A stretch of 64,000 nt of DNA from Mucilaginibacter geliditolerans (GTDB lineage: Bacteria; Bacteroidota; Bacteroidia; Sphingobacteriales; Sphingobacteriaceae): contig NZ_JACHBY010000001.1 in NCBI RefSeq assembly GCF_014200495.1, forward strand, positions 248,001 to 312,000, written 5' to 3'. Positions 44,382 through 54,281 of the stretch are shown in pieces. Position 1 is the first letter of the stretch. Each line of letters starts with the position of its first letter. The notes below the pieces were generated by a model, which was not told where the DNA came from, searched no databases, and saw only the letters and a list, made by a program, of their open reading frames with translations. Both the position numbers and the translations under genes were made by a program.

Positions 44382-45902
44382 ATGAAAAAACGAATATATA
44401 TCATCATATGCATGGCCGTAGTTTCGACACTGGGCGCATGTAAAAAATCGCTCGATTTGAATCCGACGGATCAATTAGCAACTACAACCTTTTACAAACA
44501 AAAAAGTGACTTTGACGAAGCGCTGGCTGCGGTTTATGGTTCCTTGCAAACCGAGGAGTTTTCCTACGGAATGGGGTTCCGGGATTGTCTTTCTGATAAC
44601 GGCTACGCTCAGTTTAATTCAGGTTCGGTTACCAGTATTGATCAGGGTAATCTGAGCGCAACAATAGGAGGCTACCAGCAGTCAATTTACGACGATGCTT
44701 ATACCACCATTGCGCGTGTAAATAGCTTTTTGGCTCAGCTTACTGCCTACCAGGGAGCTGATGTTACCGATGCTATCAGAAAACAATATACTGGTGAGGT
44801 AATGTTTGTGAGGGCATTCATGTACTATCAGCTGTATACCATTTATGGCGATGTGCCGCTGGTAACCCAACCATTAACACTTGCAACACAGAAGCAGCCA
44901 AAAGTTCCGGCTGCGCAAATATTGGCACAAATTGAGAGCGACCTGAATTATGGTATAAACAATTTAGGTACTGGGCCCTACATCAGCAACTATGGACATG
45001 CCTGTGCATCATCGGCGCAGGCTTTACTGGCCCGGGTATTAATTTTTGCTGCTTATCAGGGTACAGGAGTGGTTGATCCAACAATCATGGGGCAGGTGCG
45101 CGACTTATGTAAATCAGTACTAACACAATATTCTTTGGATCCGAACTATATCAGCCCGTTCAGGGATGCAACCCAGATGACCAGCAAAGAGGTTATTTTT
45201 ACGATCAACTTCCTGGCACCTAACAACACTGCGCCCTGGGATCTGTATTATGGCGACTGGGATGCCTGTGCGCCTTATGAAAATCTCGTAGATGATTATG
45301 AGTGTACTGATGGTTTACCTTGGGGAACTTCGCCACTGACGGATAAAGTAAATAACTTTAATAATCGGGACCCCCGGTTGGGAATGACGATTTATAAGGG
45401 TTATGTCGATTTCGGGAACGGTGAGGTTCATCATCCCTCAAATCCGGTTCCAACTGGATACGGTACAAAAAAATTCCTTGAACCCAAGAATATACCTTAT
45501 GGTTTCTCTACGCTGAGCCAGCAGGATGCGGTTATCCTTCGTGCAGGCGAAGTAATGCTAATGTATGCTGAAGCTGAAAATGAATTATCAGGACCAGATG
45601 CTACAGTTTACCAGCTGACCACGGCCATTCGGGCCAGGGTAAGTATGCCAGCTTATCCGGCAGGTCTGTCGCAGGACGAAATGCGCCAGCGGATACGCCA
45701 TGAACGCAGGGTAGAACTGGCGTTTGAGGGATTACGCCACTTTGACCTCGAAAGATGGCATATTGCAGGCCAGGTACTAAACGGGTTGAATACAGGGATA
45801 ATTACGTTTAACTGGCAAGATAAATTCTATAAATGGCCATTGCCACAAACAGAGATAGATAAGAGCGGCGGTATATTGGTTCAAAATCCTGATTACAAAT
45901 AA
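44382..45902 (+). CDS. SusD/RagB-like starch-binding-type lipoprotein
   Basis: The 506-residue surface lipoprotein has the lipobox LGAC at about residue 20 and the SusD start KKSLDLNPTDQLATTTFYKQ. TPR-like helices follow, including GEVMFVRAFMYYQLYTIYGDVPLVTQP. The C-terminal half has ILRAGEVMLMYAEAENEL and IRHERRVELAFEGLRHFDLERW, both hallmarks of RagB/SusD. It captures oligosaccharide at the cell surface and hands it to the SusC barrel. The pair is followed by a hairpin at 45938-45963, which may reduce expression of the enzyme genes further on. Confidence 0.94.
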   Translation: MKKRIYIIICMAVVSTLGACKKSLDLNPTDQLATTTFYKQKSDFDEALAAVYGSLQTEEFSYGMGFRDCLSDNGYAQFNSGSVTSIDQGNLSATIGGYQQSIYDDAYTTIARVNSFLAQLTAYQGADVTDAIRKQYTGEVMFVRAFMYYQLYTIYGDVPLVTQPLTLATQKQPKVPAAQILAQIESDLNYGINNLGTGPYISNYGHACASSAQALLARVLIFAAYQGTGVVDPTIMGQVRDLCKSVLTQYSLDPNYISPFRDATQMTSKEVIFTINFLAPNNTAPWDLYYGDWDACAPYENLVDDYECTDGLPWGTSPLTDKVNNFNNRDPRLGMTIYKGYVDFGNGEVHHPSNPVPTGYGTKKFLEPKNIPYGFSTLSQQDAVILRAGEVMLMYAEAENELSGPDATVYQLTTAIRARVSMPAYPAGLSQDEMRQRIRHERRVELAFEGLRHFDLERWHIAGQVLNGLNTGIITFNWQDKFYKWPLPQTEIDKSGGILVQNPDYK

Positions 45903-45937
45903 AACTGAATTATTTAGTTTATATCGTTAATGAGTGT

Positions 45938-45963
45938 AATAAAGTCCAGCAATGGACTTTATT
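45938..45963 (+). terminator. Perfect 11-bp hairpin after the susD-like gene
   Basis: AATAAAGTCCA and TGGACTTTATT pair perfectly around GCAA, a GNRA-type tetraloop. No T-run follows, so it may act as an attenuator or RNA-stability element between the susCD pair and the enzyme genes rather than a full terminator. Confidence 0.55.
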
Positions 45964-46056
45964 CATAATTTAAGTATAACAGAAAAAAGATTGTATTCAT
46001 TGTCGGGATGAAGACCCGGGTCAATATTATTTAAGGATTATAAAAGCATCATACAA

Positions 46057-48267
46057 TTGAAAATAATAGATATATATACAAAGGGCAGATATATTATACT
46101 GGGTTTAGCAACAATTGCCTGCTGCGGGCATGCGAAAGCGCAGCAAATAACAATACCAATAGAAACAGAGCAGACAGCTGTTGTTTTACAAACGGATACC
46201 GCCAGGCATTTAAATACAATTTATATAGGGAAAAAGCTGGAGAAAATAAATGAATATGAGTTGGTTACCGGCGAATATAAACAAACGGTTGATTATAGCG
46301 GGATGTATAACTCCGCTTATACACCGGCGGGTTCGCGCAACCTGCTGGAACCTGCCATCGCGGTAACGCATGCCGATGGTAATAATTCGCTTGATTTGCA
46401 GTATGTCAGTCATACCCAAACTAAAATTAGCAATGATATCTCACTTTTAACCGTGCTGCTGAAAGATCCGGCTTATAGCATCCAGGTTACCTTGTACTAC
46501 AAATCCTACTACAAAGAAAATGTAGTTGAACAATGGAGTGCCATACAGCACCACGAAAAGGGAAACATTGTACTGCAGAAATTTGCTTCAGCTAACCTTA
46601 ATTTATCTGCAGGCAGCTATTGGCTTCGGCAATATCATGGCGATTGGGTCAGAGAGATGCAGCCTGAGGAAACCTTATTGACGCACGGCATCAAAACGCT
46701 GGATTCGAAACTGGGAACGAGGGCCAATCTTTTTATGCCTTCCGTATTTATGATTTCGCTTGACGAGCCAGCCACTGAGGATCACGGCAGCGTTCTGTTT
46801 GGCGGCCTGGAATGGAGCGGAAACTTCAAAACGGATTTTGAAATTGATCCGCAAGATAACCTCCGGATCATATCCGGGATCAATAATTATGCGTCAGCTT
46901 ACCAGCTCAAACCAGGTGAAGTGTTTGAAACTCCACCTTTTTTATATACGTTTTCAACCCAGGGCAAGGGCAAAGCAAGCCGCGACCTGCAATCCTGGGC
47001 CCGTAACTATAAACTGGTTGACGGTAAAGGTTCAAGACTGACCCTGCTTAATAACTGGGAATCTACCTATTTTGATTTTAATGAGACTAAACTCAACGGG
47101 TTGTTAAAAGATACCAAAAAACTCGGTGTCGATCTTTTCCTCCTTGACGATGGCTGGTTTGGTAACCAGTTTCCGCGGAACGACGATCATGCCGGCCTGG
47201 GTGATTGGCAGGAAAATCGTAAAAAACTGCCAAATGGTATTGCGGCTATCGCAAAGGAGGCACAAAACGAGGGTGTCAAGTTTGGGATCTGGATCGAACC
47301 GGAAATGGTTAGTCCGAAGAGTAGCTTATACCATCAGCATCCTGACTGGGTAATTAAACAACCCAATAGACAGGAATATTACTTTCGAAATCAGTTGGTA
47401 CTCGATCTGAGTAATCCCCAGGTACAGGACTTTGTATTCCATATTGTCGATTCCTTATTTATTAAGGATCCGGCATTGGCTTATGTGAAATGGGATTGTA
47501 ATGCCGTAATTTATAACGCTTATGCTGTCCATTTGCACCAAAACCAATCGCAGTTTTATGTTGATTATGTCAGGGGCTTGTATAAAGTATTACAGCGAAT
47601 TCGGGCCAAATATCCGGAGGTACCGATGATGTTGTGTTCAGGTGGGGGCGGTCGTGTAGATTATGGTGCTTTGCAATATTTTACAGAATTTTGGCCGAGC
47701 GACAATACTGAGCCGATTGAGCGAATATTTATTCAGTGGGAAAATTCCTACTTCTATCCGGCAATTGCAAGCGCTAACCATGTAACTGATTGGGGTAAAG
47801 AATCTTTAAAGTTTCGGGTCGACGTTGCTATGATGGGCAAGCTCGGATTTGATATTGTGGTTAGCAAACTCGGTGGTGATGATCTCAAGTTTTGCCAGAA
47901 TGCGGTGGCAACCTACAATGAAATAAAGCCCGTGGTATGGCAGGGAGATCAGTACAGGCTGTCAGATCCGCGAAAGGAAAATACGGCTTCGTTACTCTAT
48001 GTAAATGCTGATAAGTCGACTGCAGTTATGTTTACTTACCTGGTTAATTACCGCTATGATGAAGGAAGTAAAAGACCAATTTTACTGAATGGACTGGATC
48101 CTGAAAAAAAATATCGTATCAAAGAGATTAATTTGTATCCGGGTACCTCACCGGCTATCGGTCATGATAAGGTTTACACAGGGGACTTTTTAATGAAGGT
48201 AGGCCTGAATCCTGAAGTAAATACTAACAGGACCAGCGTGATACTCGAATTGAATGAAATAAAATAA
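46057..48267 (+). CDS. GH36-family alpha-galactosidase (secreted)
   Basis: The 736-residue protein starts at TTG 46057. No ATG is available until about residue 85, and the TTG gives a clean signal peptide (IILGLATIACCGHAKAQ). The N-terminal beta domain is followed by the TIM barrel: NNWESTYFDFNETKL, FLLDDGWFGNQFPRNDD, GIWIEPEMVSPKSSLY, and YVKWDCNAVI with the nucleophile Asp. The acid/base Asp is in EFWPSDNTEPIERI. Motifs and length are standard for GH36 alpha-galactosidases, which release terminal alpha-galactose from the periplasmic oligosaccharide. It begins 154 bases after the susD-like gene and ends 13 bases before the SGNH gene. Confidence 0.9.
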   Translation: MKIIDIYTKGRYIILGLATIACCGHAKAQQITIPIETEQTAVVLQTDTARHLNTIYIGKKLEKINEYELVTGEYKQTVDYSGMYNSAYTPAGSRNLLEPAIAVTHADGNNSLDLQYVSHTQTKISNDISLLTVLLKDPAYSIQVTLYYKSYYKENVVEQWSAIQHHEKGNIVLQKFASANLNLSAGSYWLRQYHGDWVREMQPEETLLTHGIKTLDSKLGTRANLFMPSVFMISLDEPATEDHGSVLFGGLEWSGNFKTDFEIDPQDNLRIISGINNYASAYQLKPGEVFETPPFLYTFSTQGKGKASRDLQSWARNYKLVDGKGSRLTLLNNWESTYFDFNETKLNGLLKDTKKLGVDLFLLDDGWFGNQFPRNDDHAGLGDWQENRKKLPNGIAAIAKEAQNEGVKFGIWIEPEMVSPKSSLYHQHPDWVIKQPNRQEYYFRNQLVLDLSNPQVQDFVFHIVDSLFIKDPALAYVKWDCNAVIYNAYAVHLHQNQSQFYVDYVRGLYKVLQRIRAKYPEVPMMLCSGGGGRVDYGALQYFTEFWPSDNTEPIERIFIQWENSYFYPAIASANHVTDWGKESLKFRVDVAMMGKLGFDIVVSKLGGDDLKFCQNAVATYNEIKPVVWQGDQYRLSDPRKENTASLLYVNADKSTAVMFTYLVNYRYDEGSKRPILLNGLDPEKKYRIKEINLYPGTSPAIGHDKVYTGDFLMKVGLNPEVNTNRTSVILELNEIK

Positions 48268-48280
48268 TTTGCGTTATAAG

Positions 48281-49612
48281 ATGGCGAAAACGGAAATAAA
48301 AAATACTTTTATACAGATTCATCCCGACGATAATATGCTGGTTGCGCTTACTGATTTAAAGAGAGGAACAATTACGTCGGGCTATCTTTCAGGGCTCATT
48401 AAGCCATGTATTAAATTTAGTTTCGTGCTGCTTTTTGCTTGTGTATGCTTATTTGCAAAAGGCCAGGACAAACCTACTGCAATTAATATGGGCCTGCCTT
48501 ACAGCAACTATTATACGCTGGCCAATAAACTAAATAATTTTAAGCAGGTAATTGCCACCAGGAAAAAGGTTACCGTAACATTCCTTGGTGGTTCCATCAC
48601 CTACAATCCGGGCTGGCGACAGATGGTTTGTAAATACCTTACCGATAAATTCCCGAATACTAATTTTCATTTTATTGCTGCGGGTATACCATCATTAGGA
48701 AGCCTGCCGCATGCATTCAGGTTGCAGCGCGATGTACTTGATTCGGGCAAAACCGATCTGATGTTTATTGAAGCCGCTGTAAATGACAGGGTAAACCATA
48801 CCGATAGCATAACCCAGGTAAGGGCCCTGGAAGGGATAGTAAGGCATGCTAAACGAAGTAATCCTGGGATGGATATCATACTGATGGCCTTTGCTGATCC
48901 TTACAAAACGAGTGACTATAACAAGGGTTTTATTCCAACCGAAATAAGTAACCATGAAATGGTTGCTGAACATTATAACCTGCCGTTTATAAACCTGGGT
49001 AAAGAGGTTCGTGATAAAATAAATAATAAAGAATTTAGCTGGGAAGGTGATTTTAAAGATATACACCCGGCGCCTTTTGGCCAGCAATTGTATTTTGAAA
49101 ACATAAAAAGCCTGCTTAACGCTTGTTTCGATAGTAAGGCCCAAAAGATAATTAAACAACCATTGCCTAAACCGTTGGATAAGGCAAATCTTGAGCACGG
49201 AAATTATTACATTATCAGTAATGCCCGCTATAATTCGGGCTGGGCTATTGATAACAACTGGAAACCAACCGATGGTCTTGGTACAAGAGAGGGTTTTGTA
49301 AATGTACCTGTATTAAGTTCTGCAATACCGGGTTCAACGTTGTCATTACCTTTTAACGGAACTGCGGTAGGCATAGCCATTGTTTCCGGCTCAGACGCAG
49401 GCATTATTTCATACAGGGTAGATAATGGCCCTGAAAATACTGTCGATCTGTATACCGAATGGAGCGGCATGCTGCATTTACCATGGTACCTGTTGCTGGG
49501 TAGCGATTTAAAACCCGGAGATCACGTGTTAACTATCACCATTAGCCAGCTAAAAAATAAAAATAGTAAAGGCAATGCCTGCCGGATAGTTAACTTTTTG
49601 GTAAATAAATAA
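48281..49612 (+). CDS. SGNH/GDSL hydrolase fused to an altronate-dehydratase-like N-terminus
   Basis: From ATG 48281 there are 443 residues. Residues 1-34 (IQIHPDDNMLVALTDLKRG) look like the start of a UxaA/altronate dehydratase SAF domain, not like any esterase. A secretion segment follows (CIKFSFVLLFACVCLFAKGQ at ~45-66), then an SGNH hydrolase: VTVTFLGGSITYNPGW with the catalytic Ser, GIPSLGS, FIEAAVNDR with the oxyanion Asn, and DIHPAPFGQQLY with the Asp-His pair. A C-terminal beta domain ends the protein. It is probably a carbohydrate acetyl-esterase. No other start lies between the two parts, so the esterase seems to be translated from the foreign start. The hydrophobic segment would then be an internal signal, and export may be impaired. 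Confidence 0.82.
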   Translation: MAKTEIKNTFIQIHPDDNMLVALTDLKRGTITSGYLSGLIKPCIKFSFVLLFACVCLFAKGQDKPTAINMGLPYSNYYTLANKLNNFKQVIATRKKVTVTFLGGSITYNPGWRQMVCKYLTDKFPNTNFHFIAAGIPSLGSLPHAFRLQRDVLDSGKTDLMFIEAAVNDRVNHTDSITQVRALEGIVRHAKRSNPGMDIILMAFADPYKTSDYNKGFIPTEISNHEMVAEHYNLPFINLGKEVRDKINNKEFSWEGDFKDIHPAPFGQQLYFENIKSLLNACFDSKAQKIIKQPLPKPLDKANLEHGNYYIISNARYNSGWAIDNNWKPTDGLGTREGFVNVPVLSSAIPGSTLSLPFNGTAVGIAIVSGSDAGIISYRVDNGPENTVDLYTEWSGMLHLPWYLLLGSDLKPGDHVLTITISQLKNKNSKGNACRIVNFLVNK

Positions 49613-49640
49613 TAGCATCACAACTCATATAATAATAAAT

Positions 49641-51974
49641 ATGATCCGTAAGATTTCTCTATTCACAATACTTAGCACCGTAATAATTAATACTTGTTTC
49701 GGGCAACAGCCTTTGAGATTATGGTATGACAAACCTGCGCAGGTTTGGGAAGAAACCTTGCCTTTAGGCAATGGCCGTTTAGGCATGATGCCCGATGGTG
49801 GCGTAGCCAACGAAAATATTGTACTGAATGATATTACGCTATGGTCGGGTGCACCGCAGGATGCTAATAACTACAATGCTTATAAAGTTTTACCGCAAAT
49901 AAGAAAACTGCTTGTCGAGGGTAAGAATGACGAAGCACAGGATTTGATTAACAAGGATTTTGTGTGTACGGGCAAAGGCGGGGGCAGTGTGCCGTTCGGT
50001 TGCTACCAGGTGCTTGGCAATCTTAGCATAAAATATAAATACAACGGCGCTGATAGCACCGGCACTCAATACAGTAATTATGAACGCGAACTATCGCTAA
50101 ACACAGCCATTGCAAAAAGTACATTTACGGTAAATGGCGTTACTTATACAAGGGAATATTTCACCAGCTTTAATAATGACATCAGCATTATAAGGCTTAC
50201 TGCCGATAAACCGGGGCAACTAAACTGCAGCATAGCCATTAGCCGTCCGGAGCGGGGTAATGTTGCCATAAATAATGGTGAACTGCAATTAAGTGGTCAG
50301 TTGGATAATGGATTTGATGGTAAAGGCATGCAATACCTGGCGCGTGTAAAAGCCAAATTGCAGGGCGGTACCATGAGCCTTACAAACAATGTGCTGGTCA
50401 TCAAAAATGCGACCGAAGCTATAATTTATGTATCAGCTGCAACCGATTTTAGAGGTGCAGTCTTTCAAAAGAATACCGAGACTATACTCAATGCCGCTGT
50501 AAATACCTCTTATATTATTGAAAGGCAAAAACACATCAGCAATTACCAAAAGCTGTTTAACAGGGTAATTGTTAATTTGGGCGATGCCGGTAATACTAAG
50601 GAAACAACTGATAAAAGGCTAATATCTTTCCATAAAAACCCAGCATCTGATAATGGCTTGCCGGTATTATTTTACCAGTTTGGGCGTTACCTAAGCATTT
50701 GCAGCACAAGGGTAGGGTTGCTGCCGCCAAACTTGCAGGGTTTATGGGCCAATCAAATACAAACGCCATGGAATGGCGATTATCACCTGGATATAAACGT
50801 GCAAATGAATCATTGGCCGCTGGAAGTATCAAACCTGTCGGAACTTAACTTGCCATTAGTTGAGCTGGTGCGCGAAATGATACCGCATGGCGAAAAAACA
50901 GCAAAAGCTTACTATAATGCTGATGGCTGGGTGGCTCACGTAATAACTAATCCCTGGCATTTTACCGAGCCGGGAGAAAGTGCATCATGGGGTGTAACCA
51001 AGGCAGGTTCAGGCTGGTTATGCAATAACATTTGGGAGCATTATACCTTTACCAACGATAAGAAATACCTCGCTAATATTTACCCCATATTAAGAGGTTC
51101 TGCGCTGTTTTATAACAGCATATTAGTTAAGGATCCTAAAACAGGCTGGCAGGTGACTTCGCCGTCGTCATCGCCCGAGAACTCATTTTACTTGCCAAAT
51201 GGTAAAACCGCCAGTATTTGCATGGGCGCAACTATCGATAACCAAATCATCAGGGAATTATTTAATAATGTGATAACCGCCTCAAAAATATTGGGTAAGG
51301 ATGAGGTTTTCAGGGCTCAGCTAAGTGCTAAATTAAAGGAACTACCACCTCCGGGTGTTATATCCAAAGATGGCCGTATACAGGAATGGCTGGAAGATTA
51401 TAAAGAAACCGACCCGCAACATCGCCATGTTTCGCATCTATACGGCTTGTTCCCGGCATCATTAATAACGCCTGATGCCACACCCAAACTTGCTGAAGCC
51501 GCTAAAAAAACGCTTGATGTTCGTGGTGATGATGGGCCAAGCTGGTCTATAGCCTACAAAATATTATGGTGGGCAAGACTGCATGACGGCGACCGCGCTT
51601 TTAAGTTGTACAAAGAATTAATGAAACCAACTTTGCGCATCGATATTAATTATGGATCGGGTGGTGGTATTTATCCTAATCTATTGTCGGCGGGCCCGCC
51701 GTTCCAGATCGATGGTAACTTTGGTGCAGCAGCGGGCATTGCCGAGATGCTGATACAAAGTCATGCCGGTTATATCGAACTGATACCAGCCATACCAAAT
51801 GAGTGGAAAGCAACCGGAGAAGTGACGGGTTTACGTGCACGCGGTAATTTTACCGTTGATTTTAAATGGAAGGATGGTAAAGTAACTGATTACCATATCA
51901 CATCCGCACAACCGCGAATGGTTAAGGTGAAAATAAATGGTGTTATCAAAAATATAATGGCATCAAAAGCCTGA
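49641..51974 (+). CDS. GH95-family alpha-L-fucosidase (or L-galactosidase)
   Basis: The 777-residue protein has a signal peptide (ISLFTILSTVIINTCFGQ) and the full GH95 layout: LWYDKPAQVWEETLPLGNGRLG, NDITLWSGAPQD, the (alpha/alpha)6 barrel with PPNLQGLWANQIQTPWNGDYH, WQVTSPSSSPENSFYLPNG with the catalytic Glu, and IDGNFGAAAGIAEMLIQSH. GH95 enzymes invert at alpha-1,2-linked L-fucose or, in some members, L-galactose. In this locus L-fucose is favoured because a fucose uptake and oxidation operon lies 14 kb upstream. It begins 28 bases after the SGNH gene and ends 14 bases before the next glycosidase gene. Confidence 0.92.
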   Translation: MIRKISLFTILSTVIINTCFGQQPLRLWYDKPAQVWEETLPLGNGRLGMMPDGGVANENIVLNDITLWSGAPQDANNYNAYKVLPQIRKLLVEGKNDEAQDLINKDFVCTGKGGGSVPFGCYQVLGNLSIKYKYNGADSTGTQYSNYERELSLNTAIAKSTFTVNGVTYTREYFTSFNNDISIIRLTADKPGQLNCSIAISRPERGNVAINNGELQLSGQLDNGFDGKGMQYLARVKAKLQGGTMSLTNNVLVIKNATEAIIYVSAATDFRGAVFQKNTETILNAAVNTSYIIERQKHISNYQKLFNRVIVNLGDAGNTKETTDKRLISFHKNPASDNGLPVLFYQFGRYLSICSTRVGLLPPNLQGLWANQIQTPWNGDYHLDINVQMNHWPLEVSNLSELNLPLVELVREMIPHGEKTAKAYYNADGWVAHVITNPWHFTEPGESASWGVTKAGSGWLCNNIWEHYTFTNDKKYLANIYPILRGSALFYNSILVKDPKTGWQVTSPSSSPENSFYLPNGKTASICMGATIDNQIIRELFNNVITASKILGKDEVFRAQLSAKLKELPPPGVISKDGRIQEWLEDYKETDPQHRHVSHLYGLFPASLITPDATPKLAEAAKKTLDVRGDDGPSWSIAYKILWWARLHDGDRAFKLYKELMKPTLRIDINYGSGGGIYPNLLSAGPPFQIDGNFGAAAGIAEMLIQSHAGYIELIPAIPNEWKATGEVTGLRARGNFTVDFKWKDGKVTDYHITSAQPRMVKVKINGVIKNIMASKA

Positions 51975-51988
51975 TCAATAAAAAAAAT

Positions 51989-54058
51989 ATGAATCATCTT
52001 ATAAAAAATACGCAACGGTTATTACTACTGATGATTGGTTTGCTGCCATTCAGTGTTTTAGGTTCAGCACCTGTTAAACCTGTTAGCGTTGTAGATACAA
52101 AAGTTAATATTCCGTACGCAAATGGTAGGGTGGTGTACAACTTAAAAACCGGCATGTACAGCGTTTACAGTCATAATGAGTTAATATTTTCAAACATTAT
52201 TGCTACCTGTAAGGTAAATGGAAAAACTTTGAGTTCGGCAGACTTCCCTGAACGGAAATATAATCAAATCAGCATAAGCGACAAATTCGGAAACGGGTCA
52301 ATGCACACAGTTACACTTAAGGGCAACGGTGGCATTGAGATGAAGCAGGTGTTTTATATATATAATAACCGGCCATATTTTATTACCCAGGTTGAACTAA
52401 GCGGTGGGTATTTAAAAAGCAATTACATGTCGCCTTTTAAAGGAAATTTTGCCGGTATCGCTGGTGATGCGCGTACGGTATTCTTTCCTTTCGATAACGA
52501 TACTTTCATCAGCTATAATTCAAAACCGTTTATTGCCCCGGCTGCTACCACCAGTTCCGAAACGGGGGTAGTATTTGATAATACATCCCGCAAGGGCTTT
52601 GTATTCGGTTCGTTAGAGCATGAGGTTTGGAAAACAGGTGTAACTACAACCGCCGCAAAGGATGATGGCAACATTGTTAACGTTTTCGGGGGATATAGTG
52701 ATTCAACGGTCACCCGTGACAAGATCCCGCATGGTGAAATCGGCGGCACCACAATTAAATCGCCAAAAGTATTTGTAGGTTACTTTAATGACTGGCGCAC
52801 AGGGCTGGAAGAATATGGCAAGGCAAACCGCCTGGCTGAGCCACCATTTATTTTTAACTGGACAAAACCAACACCTGTAGGATGGAATAGCTGGGGTGTA
52901 TTACAGGATAAGGTAACCTTTGATGAAGTGATAAAAGTTGCCGGGTTTATTGCCGATAGCCTGCCTGGTTTCAGAACAGGGAATACCGCGTATGTTGATC
53001 TTGACGCGTTTTGGGATAACATGGTGAAAGGCGGGAGTGAAGGTGACTACAGTAAGTTGAAGGAGTTTGCAGATTATTGTAAATCGAGAGGGTTGCAGCC
53101 AGGTGTTTACTGGGCGCCATTTACCGACTGGGGCTGGAAAAGCGGCCCTGACAGAAAGGTAGAAGGCAGTCAATATAAATGGGGCGATATATGGACTAAA
53201 GTAGGCAATAATTATCATGAAATTGATGGCGCACGTGCTATCGATCCAACCCATCCCGGCACACAGCAGCGCATTGCATTTATGATTGGCAAATTAAAGG
53301 CATGCGGTTTTAAAATGATAAAGATTGATTTCCTTGGGCATGGCACAGCGGAGTCGACAAATTTTTATGATACTACAGTTACCACCGGCATGCAGGCCTA
53401 CCGTAAGGGAATGGAGTATTTAATTAAACAACTTGATGGGCAAATGCTGGTTTATGCTGCGATATCGCCTAATTTGGCTACTGCGCGTTACGTACATACG
53501 CGCCGCATTGCTTGCGATGGCTTTAAGAGTATGCATGATACCCAATACACACTAAACAGTGTTAATTATGGCTGGTGGCTAACCTATATGTACAACTTTA
53601 TTGATGCCGACCAGTTGGTATTAGGTACAGAGGCGCCGGGCGTAAACAGGGCGCGGGTGCTGTCGGGGATAGTTACTGGTACTTTTTTTACCGGGGATGA
53701 TTTTTCAACCACCGGGCAATGGACCGCGGTTGCTAAAAAGCTGTATCAAAATAAGGAATTGCTTACAGTGATTAAAAATGGTAAAGCATTCAGGCCGGTT
53801 GAGGGTAATATGGGCGACAAAACAACTGAAATGTTTACCCAATGGATTGGCAATGATTTTTATCTTGCAATATTTAATTACAGTAATGTTGCCAAGGAAT
53901 ATAAAATAAGCAGGCAGCGCATTGGCTTGCCACCGAATCAAAAGTATAATATTAAAAATCTGCTGCCGGGCGATGCGCCAATTTCATTAACGCAATTGTC
54001 GTCAATAACTAAACTACCTGCGAGTGACGCAGCCTTATATAAGTTCAGTAAAGAATAG
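51989..54058 (+). CDS. Clan GH-D alpha-galactosidase-like glycosidase
   Basis: The 689-residue protein has a signal peptide (LLLLMIGLLPFSVLGSA), an N-terminal beta domain and a TIM barrel with PVGWNSWGVLQDKVTFDE, AYVDLDAFWD, GLQPGVYWAPFTDWGW and MIKIDFLGHGTAES. The Asp in KIDF is the expected nucleophile. DGFKSMHDTQYTLNSVNYGWW probably holds the acid/base. It matches GH36/GH27-like enzymes more loosely than the first alpha-galactosidase gene, so linkage specificity probably differs. It is the last gene of the locus, and a terminator follows at 54107-54140. Confidence 0.82.
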   Translation: MNHLIKNTQRLLLLMIGLLPFSVLGSAPVKPVSVVDTKVNIPYANGRVVYNLKTGMYSVYSHNELIFSNIIATCKVNGKTLSSADFPERKYNQISISDKFGNGSMHTVTLKGNGGIEMKQVFYIYNNRPYFITQVELSGGYLKSNYMSPFKGNFAGIAGDARTVFFPFDNDTFISYNSKPFIAPAATTSSETGVVFDNTSRKGFVFGSLEHEVWKTGVTTTAAKDDGNIVNVFGGYSDSTVTRDKIPHGEIGGTTIKSPKVFVGYFNDWRTGLEEYGKANRLAEPPFIFNWTKPTPVGWNSWGVLQDKVTFDEVIKVAGFIADSLPGFRTGNTAYVDLDAFWDNMVKGGSEGDYSKLKEFADYCKSRGLQPGVYWAPFTDWGWKSGPDRKVEGSQYKWGDIWTKVGNNYHEIDGARAIDPTHPGTQQRIAFMIGKLKACGFKMIKIDFLGHGTAESTNFYDTTVTTGMQAYRKGMEYLIKQLDGQMLVYAAISPNLATARYVHTRRIACDGFKSMHDTQYTLNSVNYGWWLTYMYNFIDADQLVLGTEAPGVNRARVLSGIVTGTFFTGDDFSTTGQWTAVAKKLYQNKELLTVIKNGKAFRPVEGNMGDKTTEMFTQWIGNDFYLAIFNYSNVAKEYKISRQRIGLPPNQKYNIKNLLPGDAPISLTQLSSITKLPASDAALYKFSKE

Positions 54059-54106
54059 TGCGGGGTCTTTTAATTAAAAACGAGCTTTAATAGCGTAAAG
54101 CAAGAT

Positions 54107-54140
54107 AAAGCCCTTTAATTGCAAAATTAAAGGGCTTTTG
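54107..54140 (+). terminator. Rho-independent terminator of the polysaccharide locus
   Basis: AAAGCCCTTTAATT and AATTAAAGGGCTTT pair perfectly over 14 bases around GCAA and end in TTTT. It lies 49 bases after the last glycosidase stop codon. Confidence 0.85.
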
Positions 54141-54281
54141 ACATATCTGTTGGAATCATATGGCCTTTTATGGTAGTTGTGATTTGTCGCAATTACACCC
54201 TTAAAAAGTCCGGAATGCGCCTGACGCGTCCATGCGTTTGGTGTTATTTTTGATTCATATTTACACTAAAATCATTTACCT

